Shown: piece after piece, positions 1 to 10,800 of the stretch
Position numbering within the stretch: the first letter of the stretch is position 1
How the letters are laid out: each line of letters starts with the position of its first letter
From: Candidatus Rifleibacteriota bacterium
GTDB lineage: Bacteria; Muiribacteriota; Ozemobacteria; Ozemobacterales; Ozemobacteraceae
Length of the DNA: 52,505 nucleotides
Direction of reading: 5' to 3'
Assembly: GCA_015233565.1 (NCBI GenBank)
Contig: JADFXM010000052.1
Span: 1-52,505 of the forward strand
Notes under the pieces: model-generated
What the model was told of the DNA's origin: nothing
Seen by the model: only the letters and a program-made list of their open reading frames with translations
The model's database searches: none
Translations under genes and position numbers: made by a program

Positions 1-85
1 AAATTTAAAAAGCTAGATTTTAAGACTATTTTGACAAAATAAGAAAGGGTAGAAGAAAATTTTTGGAAATTTTTTAAGATTGAAA

Positions 86-114
86 TTGATAGGACCTAAT
101 CATTTTGGTAATAT
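86..114 (+). promoter_or_regulatory. Candidate sigma-70 promoter for the sirohaem protein/CheA pair
   Basis: TTGATA (86-91), a 17-bp spacer and TAATAT (109-114) match the sigma-70 pattern. The implied start near 121 leaves an AT-rich leader of about 158 nt. Within the leader an inverted repeat TTTACT (174-179)/AGTAAA (190-195) is followed by a run of T, which could be a weak attenuator or an operator. No coding sequence is seen upstream of 279. Confidence 0.4.
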
Positions 115-278
115 TGCAAGAACCTCTTTCTATAAAATCAAAAATTCTTTTAATTGAAAAGACCCTTATAGACTTTACTCCGAAAATACAGTAAATTTTT
201 TCAAACAATAGATTGCTTAGAAATTTTCGGATTATTTTGGGACATCACATTTTACAAACCTTCATAAGGAGTGAAAAT

Positions 279-1364
279 ATGTCGGATATTGTTACCTTTT
301 CTGATGTAATGTTTGATTCTGAGCCCATTGGACTTGCGAATTCTTTTTCTCCACTGGCAAAACCGGTAAAAATAATTATTGAGGGAGATTCACAAACTGA
401 ACCCGGTAAAGAGATCTATTTTGGCCTTCCAACCCCGCAGGGTGAAATAATGGAAACCAAAGCCCGAGTATGCTCCGTTAGTCCAATTAAATCTGGTTTT
501 TCTCTGACTGTCGAAGTAATTGAGGTCGATAAGGCGATGGCTTCCATCGCCGCTTCAATCTTAAGCGGAGTTCAAGACAGTTCTAACGAAGGAAAACAAC
601 CGATTTGGGGAGCAGGGCTAAAACAAACTAATGGTGCCTACGCTATTTTGGTAAATTCCCCAGCAGGAATCCTCAATTCAGCGCAATTGGAAAAAATTAC
701 TGAATTGTCAAAAAAAGGCGCAGGTTTGGCCAAACTTACACACGCCCAGAGAATTGTTCTTTTGATGCCGCTTGATCAAGTTGAACAGGCGGGAAAAGAT
801 CTTGCTTCGGTTGGACTTAGAGTCGGTGTATTGCATAAAGGAGTTCGTAACATCAGAGCTTGTTGTGGAGCGCTCTGTTCATTTTCTCAAAATGTTGATG
901 CAGTAAATCTTGCAATCACGATTGATAAAGAGCTATACGGCCGAGGTGCCCAATTTGATATTAAAATTGCAATTTCAGATTGTAGGCGAAATTGCCTTGA
1001 AAGCTTCTGTAGCGATATTGGTTTGATAGGAAACCCAGGAAGCTATCGAATAGTTGTAGGGGGCCGGGGTAGTCAGGTTCCATTCAGAGCTCTTGTTTTG
1101 CAGGAGTCGGTTAAAGTTTCCAACGCACCGGAAGCGGTAAGAAAAATCGTTGATTGGTATGAAAAAAATGCGCATGAAAACGAGCGTTTTTGGAAACTCC
1201 TTCAACGGCTTGGTGAGTCGGAAGTTTCCAAATATGATTTCACTTCTATTCAAAAACCCTTGTCTGAAATCGGGGATGGGATAGACGAATATGCCAGATT
1301 TCACGATCAATTAGCCCGTTTGGCAGGACTACGTGTCCTCAAGCGGGATATAAATTTAGAATAG
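279..1364 (+). CDS. Sirohaem/[4Fe-4S] sulfite/nitrite reductase-like protein with extra N-terminal domain
   Basis: A 361-residue soluble protein. I chose ATG 279 because an AAGGAG box lies 8 nt upstream; the frame is open 22 codons further, but without a ribosome site. Residues 1-100 form an extra domain I cannot assign (vaguely PilZ-like). Residues 107-185 resemble the nitrite/sulfite reductase ferredoxin-like half-domain. Residues 190-265 carry the sirohaem/Fe-S cysteines: C195/C196 and C200, then C235-x3-C239 followed by SDIGLIG, as in small assimilatory-type reductases. The first cysteine pair is normally C-x5-C; here it is C-x4-C, one residue short. Only 8 nt separate this gene from the CheA-like kinase, so it may be a redox or sulfite/nitrite sensor partner rather than a metabolic enzyme. 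The fold is well supported; the function is inference. Confidence 0.75.
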   Translation: MSDIVTFSDVMFDSEPIGLANSFSPLAKPVKIIIEGDSQTEPGKEIYFGLPTPQGEIMETKARVCSVSPIKSGFSLTVEVIEVDKAMASIAASILSGVQDSSNEGKQPIWGAGLKQTNGAYAILVNSPAGILNSAQLEKITELSKKGAGLAKLTHAQRIVLLMPLDQVEQAGKDLASVGLRVGVLHKGVRNIRACCGALCSFSQNVDAVNLAITIDKELYGRGAQFDIKIAISDCRRNCLESFCSDIGLIGNPGSYRIVVGGRGSQVPFRALVLQESVKVSNAPEAVRKIVDWYEKNAHENERFWKLLQRLGESEVSKYDFTSIQKPLSEIGDGIDEYARFHDQLARLAGLRVLKRDINLE

Positions 1365-1372
1365 GAGGGAAT

Positions 1373-3520
1373 ATGCCTGTTGGAAGCCATAAAGACGCTT
1401 TTAAAGCACATCAGTATGTAAAAAAACTCGTTTCAAAAGACTCCAATTCTTCGCTCGCTGTTACCGCTGCCGATATTTTGCTTGATTTTCTTAAAAATCA
1501 GCGACAGATTAATTCCGAAAAAGTAATACCTGAACTCCCAAATGACCCGAGACTTTACGATCAGGAAATTTTGAAAACGGCTTTGACAGCTGTAGGATCT
1601 TTGTGCGGTCAATGTGAAGAAGCGCACAATAATGGATGTTTTGTAAATCAGGCTCGCCGAGTCTTGATCGCAGCCAAAACCGGAATAGACCTTGGAATTG
1701 AGTTTGATGGAAAAAAAAACCTGGAGACACTCCTTGCGGAGGCTGAACGATTAGCTTCAGAACAAACAACAGAAAGCAAAAACAGTATTAAGGATGTTGT
1801 CAAAAGTGATGAGAAAAAAGTTGACAGCGAACTTGCTTCCTTAACCCAGGAACTTGAAAGTTACCGGGAAAAGGACATCTTTCGCAGAACTTTGATTGAC
1901 GAAGTAGTACAAACCATCCAAAAAGTTTCAGACGGGAAATTCGCTTCTGAAATGCCGGTTCATGATGACGAACAGCTTGGGAAGCTTGCCACAGCTTTTA
2001 ACATTATGCTCAAAGCCATTCAAACAACTATGTCGCACCTCGACCAACTTGTAAACGAAAGAAATGCTGAATTGAAGCAAATCATGAATACTGTCCCTGT
2101 AGGCTTGCTAAGCCTGACTTCGGACTATCTGGTAAAGCCGGAATATTCACGCTCAGCTGAAATCATACTGAGGGCTGAAGGATTGCGCGGTCGTGACTTT
2201 CTTGATGTTATAGGATTGACTCGAAAAAGGGAAGCTGAAAGAAAGCTTTTTTCTGACTATTTGAGCTTTCTTCAATTGGGTATTTTGGGCGAAGCTGAGG
2301 TTTCCCAATTGAACCCCTTTCCTGAAATTCTTCTTCCGTCGGGAAAGTGGGTTAGAATGAAACAACATTTGCTAGCCAGTTCTGTGGGCAAACAAGAACT
2401 CCTGGTTGAACTCGAAGATATAACCCAGGAAAAGCGCCTTGCCGAAAAAGCTGATGAAGCAAAAAGGGAAAGCGCCCAAATTAAGGCAATCGCCGAAGCA
2501 CCTGATACCTTTCGTGAATTCTTATCAGATATTAACCAGACAATTGCTTTTTCCGAAAAATCCATTGAAACCCTGGCCAAATCTGATGACCCCAAAGAAA
2601 AGATCAATTCGATGTTTCGTTTTGTCCACACCATCAAGGGAGTTGCCGGTAGTTTTGGAATGAATAACGTCGCTAAAACCGCTGAAGTCCTTGAAAATCT
2701 GCTGAGCCAAGTCAGAGAAAAGCAGGATTTCTCTCCGGATTTCTTTAAGGATATGAACTCAGGTTTATTGCAACTTTCAAATGACACAAAAAAAACCTGG
2801 GAACTGGCCAAAAGCATTCTCGGGGAAGAGCAGGAAACAGGCCCCCTTATGCGGATTCCGTTAGATGAAATCAAGGAACTTGCCGTAAAGGTTAAAGAAA
2901 ACAATCTTTCTGATAACTTGATTAACATTTTATCCGAAAAATTAAGCCATTTCCAAAAAATTCCAGCAAAAAAAGCCTTTGAAAGAACCATAAGGCTTAT
3001 CCCCGGGCTGATTGCACGTCTGGAAAAAGAGGTTCAATTGATTTTTTCCGGGGGAGAAACTCCGGTACATTATGACCTGGCACGCGAATTAAATCCAGTA
3101 TTAGTCCATATAATTCGTAATGCTTTTGATCACGGTATTGAAGACGTAGAGGAACGTTTGACTAATGAAAAACCTCAAGAAGGTAAGATTTCAATCACCG
3201 TAAAAGAAGAAAACGGCTTTCTGGAGATAGCTGTTGAAGATGACGGAAAAGGCCTTGACCCTGAAATATTGCGTTCAAGTGCAGTAAGGAAATCTTTATT
3301 ATCACTTGAGGCCGCAAAAAATTTAACCCTCGAACAATGCAGGGAATTGATCTTTCTTCCAGGTTTTTCAACGGCCGAAATAGTCACTGACATTTCCGGC
3401 AGAGGCGTTGGAATGGATGCAGTAGCTTTTTCAGTAAAAAAACTTGGTGGGAAAATTAAAATTGATTCGATTGTGAAACAATATACAAGATTTACCATTC
3501 AAATTCCGTTGGAAAAATAA
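1373..3520 (+). CDS. CheA-like histidine kinase with N-terminal Cys/His motif, HAMP, PAS and Hpt
   Basis: A 715-residue protein starting at an ATG behind a TAGGAGGG ribosome site that overlaps the end of the previous gene's context, so the two are almost certainly one operon. Residues 1-130 carry C78-x2-C81-x3-H85-x3-C89, a plausible metal or Fe-S site. A coiled coil leads to a HAMP-like segment (about 180-225) and a PAS-like segment (about 235-340). An Hpt-type phospho-acceptor H419 lies in an HTIKG motif. A CheA-type ATPase follows: N box with RNAFDHGIE, G1 with DDGKGLD, and GRGVGMDAV near the C-terminus. There is no membrane segment and no CheW-like domain, so it is not a standard chemotaxis CheA. 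No response regulator is adjacent. The neighbouring sirohaem-type protein is the likely input partner (inference). Confidence 0.85.
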   Translation: MPVGSHKDAFKAHQYVKKLVSKDSNSSLAVTAADILLDFLKNQRQINSEKVIPELPNDPRLYDQEILKTALTAVGSLCGQCEEAHNNGCFVNQARRVLIAAKTGIDLGIEFDGKKNLETLLAEAERLASEQTTESKNSIKDVVKSDEKKVDSELASLTQELESYREKDIFRRTLIDEVVQTIQKVSDGKFASEMPVHDDEQLGKLATAFNIMLKAIQTTMSHLDQLVNERNAELKQIMNTVPVGLLSLTSDYLVKPEYSRSAEIILRAEGLRGRDFLDVIGLTRKREAERKLFSDYLSFLQLGILGEAEVSQLNPFPEILLPSGKWVRMKQHLLASSVGKQELLVELEDITQEKRLAEKADEAKRESAQIKAIAEAPDTFREFLSDINQTIAFSEKSIETLAKSDDPKEKINSMFRFVHTIKGVAGSFGMNNVAKTAEVLENLLSQVREKQDFSPDFFKDMNSGLLQLSNDTKKTWELAKSILGEEQETGPLMRIPLDEIKELAVKVKENNLSDNLINILSEKLSHFQKIPAKKAFERTIRLIPGLIARLEKEVQLIFSGGETPVHYDLARELNPVLVHIIRNAFDHGIEDVEERLTNEKPQEGKISITVKEENGFLEIAVEDDGKGLDPEILRSSAVRKSLLSLEAAKNLTLEQCRELIFLPGFSTAEIVTDISGRGVGMDAVAFSVKKLGGKIKIDSIVKQYTRFTIQIPLEK

Positions 3521-3550
3521 GATTTAAAGAGACATTTTTCTGGGGGGAAA

Positions 3551-6121
3551 ATGCATTTGAAAACTGCTATTTTTATTATTGCCAATCGTTATTTTGTTCT
3601 GATGTTCTGCTTCTTACTGTTTCTGGCTGGATCCGCTTTTTCTGGCTCGTACATGACGGAGATGAAAAAGCAGATTTCAGAGACAAAATCGGTAACTCTT
3701 CAATCGAAGAAAGAAATTACCGTTCAAAAACAGACAACCGATCAAGCAAAAGCTCTGGCACCTTTTACCACTCATAAACTTCTGATGGTTGGTTCCCCAT
3801 CCGAGGCAAAAAACCTGAGTAGTTACAAATATTTTCGCATCACCGATCGGAAACATTATTACCAGTTGTCCTGTGGCGATGGAAATGATAGCAGTATTTA
3901 TCACGGTAATTTCTTCGATTATCACACTCAATGGCGCTTTGAATCTGCCGGAAAAACAACCTGGCAAGGGAACTCCGTGGATTGTTATTCCATTTTTGAC
4001 AGAAAAGGAAACAAAGCTCTTGTTGCCGGCTTCAATTATGGCAGCCATGTATATCACCAAGACCCAGGTGGCCGGGAGAATGCAAAATGGATGTTGCTAC
4101 CAGGTGGAATCATTATGGATTGAAAGCATCATAAAGCAATTGTAACAGGTGACAATTTTGATGGACACGTTTATCACGGAGACCCGGGGAATCACGCAAA
4201 TGGTACGTAGGAATTTACAATTGCAGAGCAGGGTGAGATAGGCCCCGACATTGAATTAAAATACACCGATTTCTTCTGCCCAGGCGGCTTGTCAGTCAAG
4301 TATCTGGCCCGAAACCTCAATTTGTACAATTGGATAGGTCAAGGAATTGCTAACGAATCCGGCTGTGCAAACTGTGACTTTTACAGGCCAATTTGCCCTC
4401 CCGGCTGGGGACAGTTGGGAGCTCTTATCACCCCGAAATGCGGGCCACCAGCCTGGCCTTCAGTGCTTGTAAAACTTGATTCTGATCTTGTGAAATAACC
4501 GAGCTAGTTTCGGCGCTTCCCGATATATCCGTAAAACTTACCGATGCTAAAACCTTTAAAGGGGAAATCCCCTGGAATGAAAATTGACCTTGGGGAGCTG
4601 GACCCGGCAGTCGAACTTGGCGCAATGATGGATTTTGATTTGTTCAGTAAGTTTCATCCAGTCGTAGCAACAAAAATCCGCTTTCCGCTGAAAGTAGGGG
4701 GAGTCAAATTTTCCGGTCGTCTGCTTGGAGAATGGGATGATGTTCGCCTTCCAAATTGGTTTGTCCCTCCGACTTCCTGGTAATGGAAAAATGCTCTAGG
4801 AATAAGTGGGCTTACACTTTCTGAAATAACAATCGGCGGAGTAGTTGGGATAAATCCAAGCATTGGACTTGGAGGCAAGATTGATATCGGTAAGATAATT
4901 AAGATGGCTGGCTCTTTCTCATTCACTTCTCCAATCGCACTTAACGCGATTCGAGGGGAATTGCCAGATGGATTGAAGCTTCATGAAATTTTGGATTTCA
5001 ACAAAAAACTTTCATTGGCAGTAGGAATCAAGGATCTTCCTGATCTGGGACAAATTCCCCTCCCGATTGACAGAATCTCAATCAGGCCTTTTAAATTGAT
5101 AATTTCCCAGATTGATCAGGCGGCGCTAGGGTTAAGAAAAGGAATTACCGCTGCAGGAACTCTTTATTTCGACGATTCGGCCATATCCGATGTGGAAGTT
5201 GTACTTCAGAAAAATGGTGGAGTAATATGCAAAAGTTGGATCAGTCCTTTCTATTTAGGCCCGGTTTGTCTCACCGGGGACGGCCGCGATGGAAAAGCTG
5301 GCACATCTGACGATGGTTCAATTTTCAATTTTGAATACAATCCTCAGCCAACTGATGGTTCAACACCTCTTCAACAGTGCTATATCAATGCTCGGGCCAC
5401 TATACTTGGAGCTCCGTTCACTGTATTTCTTGACCTGAAAAAAGACGGGGGAAGCGGAAAGTTTTTTGGCGATTTGAATGGCTTCCAATGTGATTTTTCG
5501 GTTTCAGGGAAAGGGATCGGATTGAAGAAAAACGCTGATCCGAATGCAGATATAAGTGTTGTCGGAACATTCAGACAAAGCTTCTCGGACAAGGTAGTCA
5601 GGGCTGTTTCAGATAAAGTCAGTGGAAATTCAGAAGTTAGCCTGGCAATCAATACAGTGGGAGGGACTCTTTTTGCCGTAAAGTCCGTTTCTTTTTCAGA
5701 GTCGTTGAACGACATAAACTCCGGGAAGATAGAAAAATTGTCTGTTACAGCTTGCACATTTGAGAAGTCTATTGCAGTATCAGTTGATAATTTTGACTTG
5801 ATGGGATCAGGCTTCAACAATCTTGTTGATAAACTGGCTGAAAATGTCATTTCCATTGCAGAGTCTTTCATGGGTGATTTTGGAAACTTTGCAAAGCAAG
5901 CTATTTCCCGAGTAGCCAAAGAGGCAGATGAGGTTTTCAAGAAATCTGCAGATGTAATAGGGGTTGACAATGCTGCAAATTATGCCAGTGACAGAATAAA
6001 GGATTCCATTGAAACTGCCCAGAGAACTGTCGGTGATATCTCAAATGCAACAGAAAATGCTGTAAATCAGGCTGTTGATAATCTAAATAAAGTCTGGAAT
6101 GGAATTAACAACGTCTTCTAG
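3551..6121 (+). pseudogene. Decayed gene for a large secreted protein with lectin-like repeats
   Basis: The frame opens at ATG 3551 behind GGGGGG and encodes a signal peptide (about 1-31). It would run about 857 codons to 6121. It is broken by TGA 4121-4123, TAG 4208-4210 and TAA 4781-4783 in the same frame, and by two compensating frameshifts: sense reads in another frame from about 4495 to about 4582. Coding-like sequence continues across every break. Repeat units near residues 155-175 and 195-215 share a GHVYH/SHVYH-x-DPG pattern reminiscent of beta-trefoil lectins. Aligning them suggests the TGA replaced an Arg codon (D-R-K versus D-stop-K). The C-terminal 405 codons (4904-6121) are uninterrupted and end in an amphipathic Ala/Asn/Val-rich segment. 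Use of all three stop types argues for decay rather than recoding. Confidence 0.75.
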
Positions 6122-6197
6122 AAATTCAAATTCTGGTGACGCGAACTTTGACATTTTTATAAGATGGAAATCAATTCCTGGAATTACTGCAATTCGC

Positions 6198-7046
6198 TCA
6201 CTTAGGAATATGATTAGCCATTAGTTCAGCTATTTCTTTATATTGAGAAAAAATTATCCCGTGGCCTCCGCCATCCAGCATGTGTTTTTCAACTCCCTTT
6301 ATTGATTCGACAATTCTGTCGACATGCGCCGTTGATCCACAAATTGCATCCTCTTTGCCACCAATGACAATGACAGGCTTATTTACGCTTTTCATCTTGT
6401 CCCGAAACGCAAGATGCGTTTCAGCAAGTTCGTTTCGGTCATTCAACGCTGCGATGATTCCCGAAAACGCCGTGAATTTTCCAAGAGCTTTTTGCATTAC
6501 TTCAGCAGACGGTTTGGCTGGGTAAAAAACTTTTTCCACATGTTCTTTCATTTTTCCCTTGCTTAACAATGGAACCAAAATACTGAGAATCTCCCCCAAT
6601 ACCGGAATTTGTGCAAGTTTAGGAAGCCCTGAAGGTTTTTCCGATGGATCTTTCGGGAAAATAAAAGGTGTAATTAAGCCTAACCCGGAAACATCATCAG
6701 GAAACATTTGAGCTATGCGAAGTGCAAGAAAGCAACCGTAAGAATATGCAACCAAATATGCCTTTTCACCGCACGTTCTTTTTATCATTTCACGGTATAG
6801 ATTGATCGACTGGTCAGGATCGTCACCTGTAAATAAGATAGAATCTGATTTCCCATGCCCGATACGATCGGGAATAATCCCTCGAAATCCTTTGGGTGCA
6901 AGAGCCATCGAAAGATCTTCCCAATCCTCCTTACTTCCCGGGTTTCCGTGCAAAAAAAACAGGGGTTTCCCTTCACCCATTTCGATGAATTCAATTCGGG
7001 TATTTCCAATTTTCAAATCGCTGGTTTTTACTTTTGTTACGCTCAT
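6198..7046 (-). CDS. Alpha/beta hydrolase
   Basis: A 282-residue protein. ATG 7046 is preferred because AGGAG lies 8 nt upstream; a GTG three codons earlier is less well placed. HGNPG (33-37) supplies the oxyanion hole. The nucleophile elbow is A-Y-S102-Y-G, with Ala instead of the usual first Gly. A late Asp (GGKEDAI) and His (GGGHGI) complete the triad. No signal peptide, so cytoplasmic. It is the last gene of the minus-strand operon with the formyltransferase-like protein (22 nt upstream) and the ligase-HMGR fusion. A thioesterase, esterase or C-C hydrolase acting on that pathway's product is plausible; the substrate cannot be read from sequence. Confidence 0.85.
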   Translation of the reverse strand: MSVTKVKTSDLKIGNTRIEFIEMGEGKPLFFLHGNPGSKEDWEDLSMALAPKGFRGIIPDRIGHGKSDSILFTGDDPDQSINLYREMIKRTCGEKAYLVAYSYGCFLALRIAQMFPDDVSGLGLITPFIFPKDPSEKPSGLPKLAQIPVLGEILSILVPLLSKGKMKEHVEKVFYPAKPSAEVMQKALGKFTAFSGIIAALNDRNELAETHLAFRDKMKSVNKPVIVIGGKEDAICGSTAHVDRIVESIKGVEKHMLDGGGHGIIFSQYKEIAELMANHIPK

Positions 7047-7068
7047 TTCATACACTCCTGACTAATTT

Positions 7069-7827
7069 TCAAAGTCGAAATCCCTTTTTTCTCAGCTCCT
7101 GAATCTTGGCATAATTGGGATTTCTTGTGTGAGGAAGGCTGGATTTTGAGTTTGGAAACCCTTTCCAGGCAGGATTTTGAACAAATTTTTCCAGACAAAG
7201 CGAAAGGCCATCAGCTTCAAACTGACTGGAAATTTGTGGAATTTCGACGTAAGATTTAACTCCCTTAACCGGGATTTCTCTTCTGAAAAGAATTGAGCCA
7301 TCGTCAATCTTTGCATTCATCTTGTGGATTGTGAATCCAACTGGTCTTCCATCCGACCAGGCCCACAAATCGCACATTGTGCCACGATGATCAGGCAACA
7401 ATCCATGATGAATATTGATACAAGCAATTTTTGGAAGAGCCAAAATGTCATCACGATAAATGTTTCTGGTACGAATATTCGCAATAATATCAGGTTTAAA
7501 CGAGGCGAATTCAGCCCTGGCTTCCGGAGAATTCACGTTCTCCGGTTTCAAAACTTTTATTCCATAATCTTCCGCTAATGAAACTCTTGGATCATTCACT
7601 TTAGAAGAGATCAGATTTCGGAAAAGCGCCAACCCAACGTCAGGAGCTCCCAGGACAATCAGACCAAAAACATTTTTCAGGATGTACTGACTTGGGATCT
7701 GTAATAATCCCAGGGCTGTGATCTCAATGTCTTTATTGGATTTAAAACGCTTAAACACTTTTTGGAACAATGACAAATAGTTGTCTTTAACATAGGTAAC
7801 GCTTGAGGTAACAAATATCACTCTCAT
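7069..7827 (-). CDS. Formyltransferase-family protein (Fmt/ArnA-like fold)
   Basis: A 252-residue protein with the formyl transferase core: N138-I-H140 followed by LLPDHRG, matching the N-x-H...LPxxRG signature of 10-formyl-tetrahydrofolate-dependent enzymes, and a later D-D-G (175-177) for the catalytic Asp. It lacks the C-terminal tRNA-binding domain of methionyl-tRNA formyltransferase, so an amino group on a small molecule, sugar or carrier-bound intermediate is the likelier acceptor. The ribosome site (GGGAGA) lies inside the end of the upstream fusion gene and only 3 nt separate the genes, so translation is probably coupled. It probably acts in the same pathway as the fusion protein and hydrolase. 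Confidence 0.8.
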   Translation of the reverse strand: MRVIFVTSSVTYVKDNYLSLFQKVFKRFKSNKDIEITALGLLQIPSQYILKNVFGLIVLGAPDVGLALFRNLISSKVNDPRVSLAEDYGIKVLKPENVNSPEARAEFASFKPDIIANIRTRNIYRDDILALPKIACINIHHGLLPDHRGTMCDLWAWSDGRPVGFTIHKMNAKIDDGSILFRREIPVKGVKSYVEIPQISSQFEADGLSLCLEKFVQNPAWKGFPNSKSSLPHTRNPNYAKIQELRKKGFRL

Positions 7828-7830
7828 TCG

Positions 7831-10800
7831 TTATTTTCTCCCGTATTTCGCATGAGCTGTGGCAAAGTCACCTGCTGCCATAGCTCCAATCAACGAAAGC
7901 TCGGCTGCAAGCACTCCAGCTGCGGTGATTTCGGCTAGCTTAAGGGCTTTGCCCTGTCCAGTACAACCTATAATGCGAAGGCAGGCTTGTTGTGTTGAAA
8001 GTCGCGTACCACCGCCAATTGTTGCCACCATGATTCCCGGAAGAGTCACACACGCCTGAAGCTTGCCATCACGCATAGCCAGGTGGGAAATTCCATTGGC
8101 TGATTCGGATGCGCAAGCGGCATCCTGTCCGGTTGCCAAATACAATGCAGTCAGTAGATTGGAAAAATGAGCCTGGACACCAAACGAGTGGGCCTGCAAA
8201 CTCCCTATCACAGCCGTTTCCCACATTTGTACCATCCGTTCAGCTGAGGCATGAAGAATACTTTCGATATGTTCACTTGGAATTAGAACTTCAGCGATAA
8301 CCTTTTTTCCACGATGACGGGTATAGTTCAAGGCATTTATTTTTTTATCTCCGGAAATATTGCATTCAAGGAAACATTCCCGCATCGGGCCTTTATATTC
8401 CGATTTAATATAATCCAGTACCTTTTGCGTAGCAATAGTACACATGTTTTGCCCAGAAGCATCACCTGAATAATAAACCATTCTGACTCCCAGCATTAAC
8501 CCAATGGGAAACATTTCCATTTCTTCCAGACGTCCATGCCGGGTGGTGCTTTGCGCAACAGCTTTTATCTCATCGAACATCCCTTCAAGCCAATTCTTAA
8601 ATTGTACAAGGTGCCCTAATTCGTCAAAGAGGAACACAGGAGAGCGAATTACTCCATCGGCAAAAACCTTTACTCTTACTCCACCTGCCGCTGTAACCAG
8701 TTTTGCTCCACGGGATACAGATGACACCAATGCTCCCTCGGTTGTCGCCAATGGAAGATAATATTCACCGGTGGCATGGTCTCCTATGACTTTCAACGGG
8801 CCGGCCAACCCGATTGGAATCTGGGCATATCCAATAAAACCTTCGATATTTCCAGCAAGATGAGCTCCATTTGCGGGTGGGAGAAATTCTTCAAGTTCGT
8901 CTCCACAAATTCCTTTAAGGAAATCGAGTCGGGCCGCAACTGCCCCTTTTTCGTTGTCCCTTTCAGGGGGAAGGAAACTTCCAGAGTCAGCGGCACCCGT
9001 AAGATCAGCTTTATGACTGTTTTGAGAAAGCCTTTCCGAAAAAATCTGTGCAATCTCCTCAATCTTAGTTTCCTGCTCAATGACGAAATCAGAAATACGG
9101 ATTTTGTAGGAACTTTCAAAAGCCGCTGCAAGGGCTATTAACCCAAGTGAGTCCAGTTGAGGAAAGTCACAGACCGAAGCTTTCAAAAAGGAGTCATCCA
9201 CCTTTTTGGATAGAAAACGTGCTAGAAATTTCACGCATCGGTCGAAATGCTCATTATTCTCACCTTTTTCGCGGGCGGGTAGATGCGCATCAAATGTGGT
9301 GTCTGAGGAATCATCCGCAACTGCAAGTGACTTCTGAAGAACATGCCTCTGAACTTTCTGATTGAAGGACCTTGGAAGAGGTTTATCAACAAAGGAAATT
9401 CTTCGGAATTTTTCCCATTCAGCCCAGCGCACAGTTTGCCTTTTCACCTGGTCGTGAATGTACTCATGCGGATTAATTGTTGGGCGCTCTTTAAAAAAAG
9501 CTGAACGCTCTTTTACTACCAGCATGGGAAACTCGTGACCGCCTTCTTTCATCCCAATGACGGAAAATTCCTCGACAAATCCTGTTAAATCAAGACGTCC
9601 TTCAAGCTCATCGGGATAAACATTCATTCCTCCCCCACAAACGATTACATCTTTTATTCGGCCTTTGATTATCAAATGCCCATCTGGAGTCAAATATCCA
9701 AGGTCACCCGATTTTAGAAAACCATCTTTGAATAATTTAGCAGTTTCTTCCGGGTCATTCAAAATTCCCGTCAAAAGAGTAGGAGATTTAATTAAAATTT
9801 CTCCAATTCCATCTTTTTGATTATCAATTTTGATCTCAACATCGGGGTGGCATATTCCGACTGATTCAGCTGGTTCACCCTCATTGCCGGAAATTCCTCC
9901 GACAGTTTCAGTCATCCCAAATCCAAAAGTGGTTTTCAACCCGCGCTTTCTCAGCGCCCTGATGATTTCCGGGCGACATGAAGCTCCGCCGATGACAAGA
10001 TTAAGCCCGGAAAGTTTACTGTCACTCTGGGTTAAAACTGCCAGTAGAACTTCTGCTAATCGAGGAACGACATTGAGAAAACTTACCCGAAATCTTGAAA
10101 TAATTTGAAAAATTTCAATGGGATTGTAGGTTTGGGCAAGAATAATTCTCGTTCCGCTGGCAAGTGGAACCAAGCCAGCGTCAGCCAAACCGTAAACATG
10201 GGTAAATGGCAGAAGTGTGAGCAAAGTATCAGATTCTCCAACATTCCCAATCTCTATTCCTATTCGAATTGATGCGATCAAGGCTTTGTGAGAAAGCATT
10301 ATTCCTTTCGGAAGTCCTGTGGTTCCGGAAGTATAAAAAATTGCAGCAATGTCGTCCGGAATCTCCGATTTTGCTCCAGGTTTAGTGTTCGAATCGACAG
10401 GTACCGAACCGCTATTTTCTAACCAGGGGTTCATATCATTCCGGAAAACGGTAAAATTCCCCGAGAAAGAAGAAACCATCTTTTCTAATCTTGAATATTG
10501 AGAGGGACTTGCCACAATTCCACGAACCCCAGAATGCTTGATTATGGCCAAAAGTCTTTCATCAGGAACAGCTCCATCAACTGGGATCACAATTGAGGAG
10601 TTTTCTACCACTGCAAAGAAAGCTTGAAGCCACCAAGGATGGTTCTCTCCTAGAAAAATCACTGTTTCTTTGGGCCCGATTTTCTTTTGTTCTAAAACTC
10701 GGCGCATCTTTTCGGTTTGCTGGCAAAATTCTCCGAAGCAAATATCCTTCCAGTTGCCCCCACCCGAATCATAAGTTTCTACGATCCTCTCTGAGGGGAA

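Noticed and set aside
4121..4783. Stop-codon reassignment or programmed readthrough to explain in-frame stops
   Set aside because: All three stop codons occur in the same gene along with frameshifts, while the neighbouring long genes contain no internal stops. Decay or errors explain this more simply.
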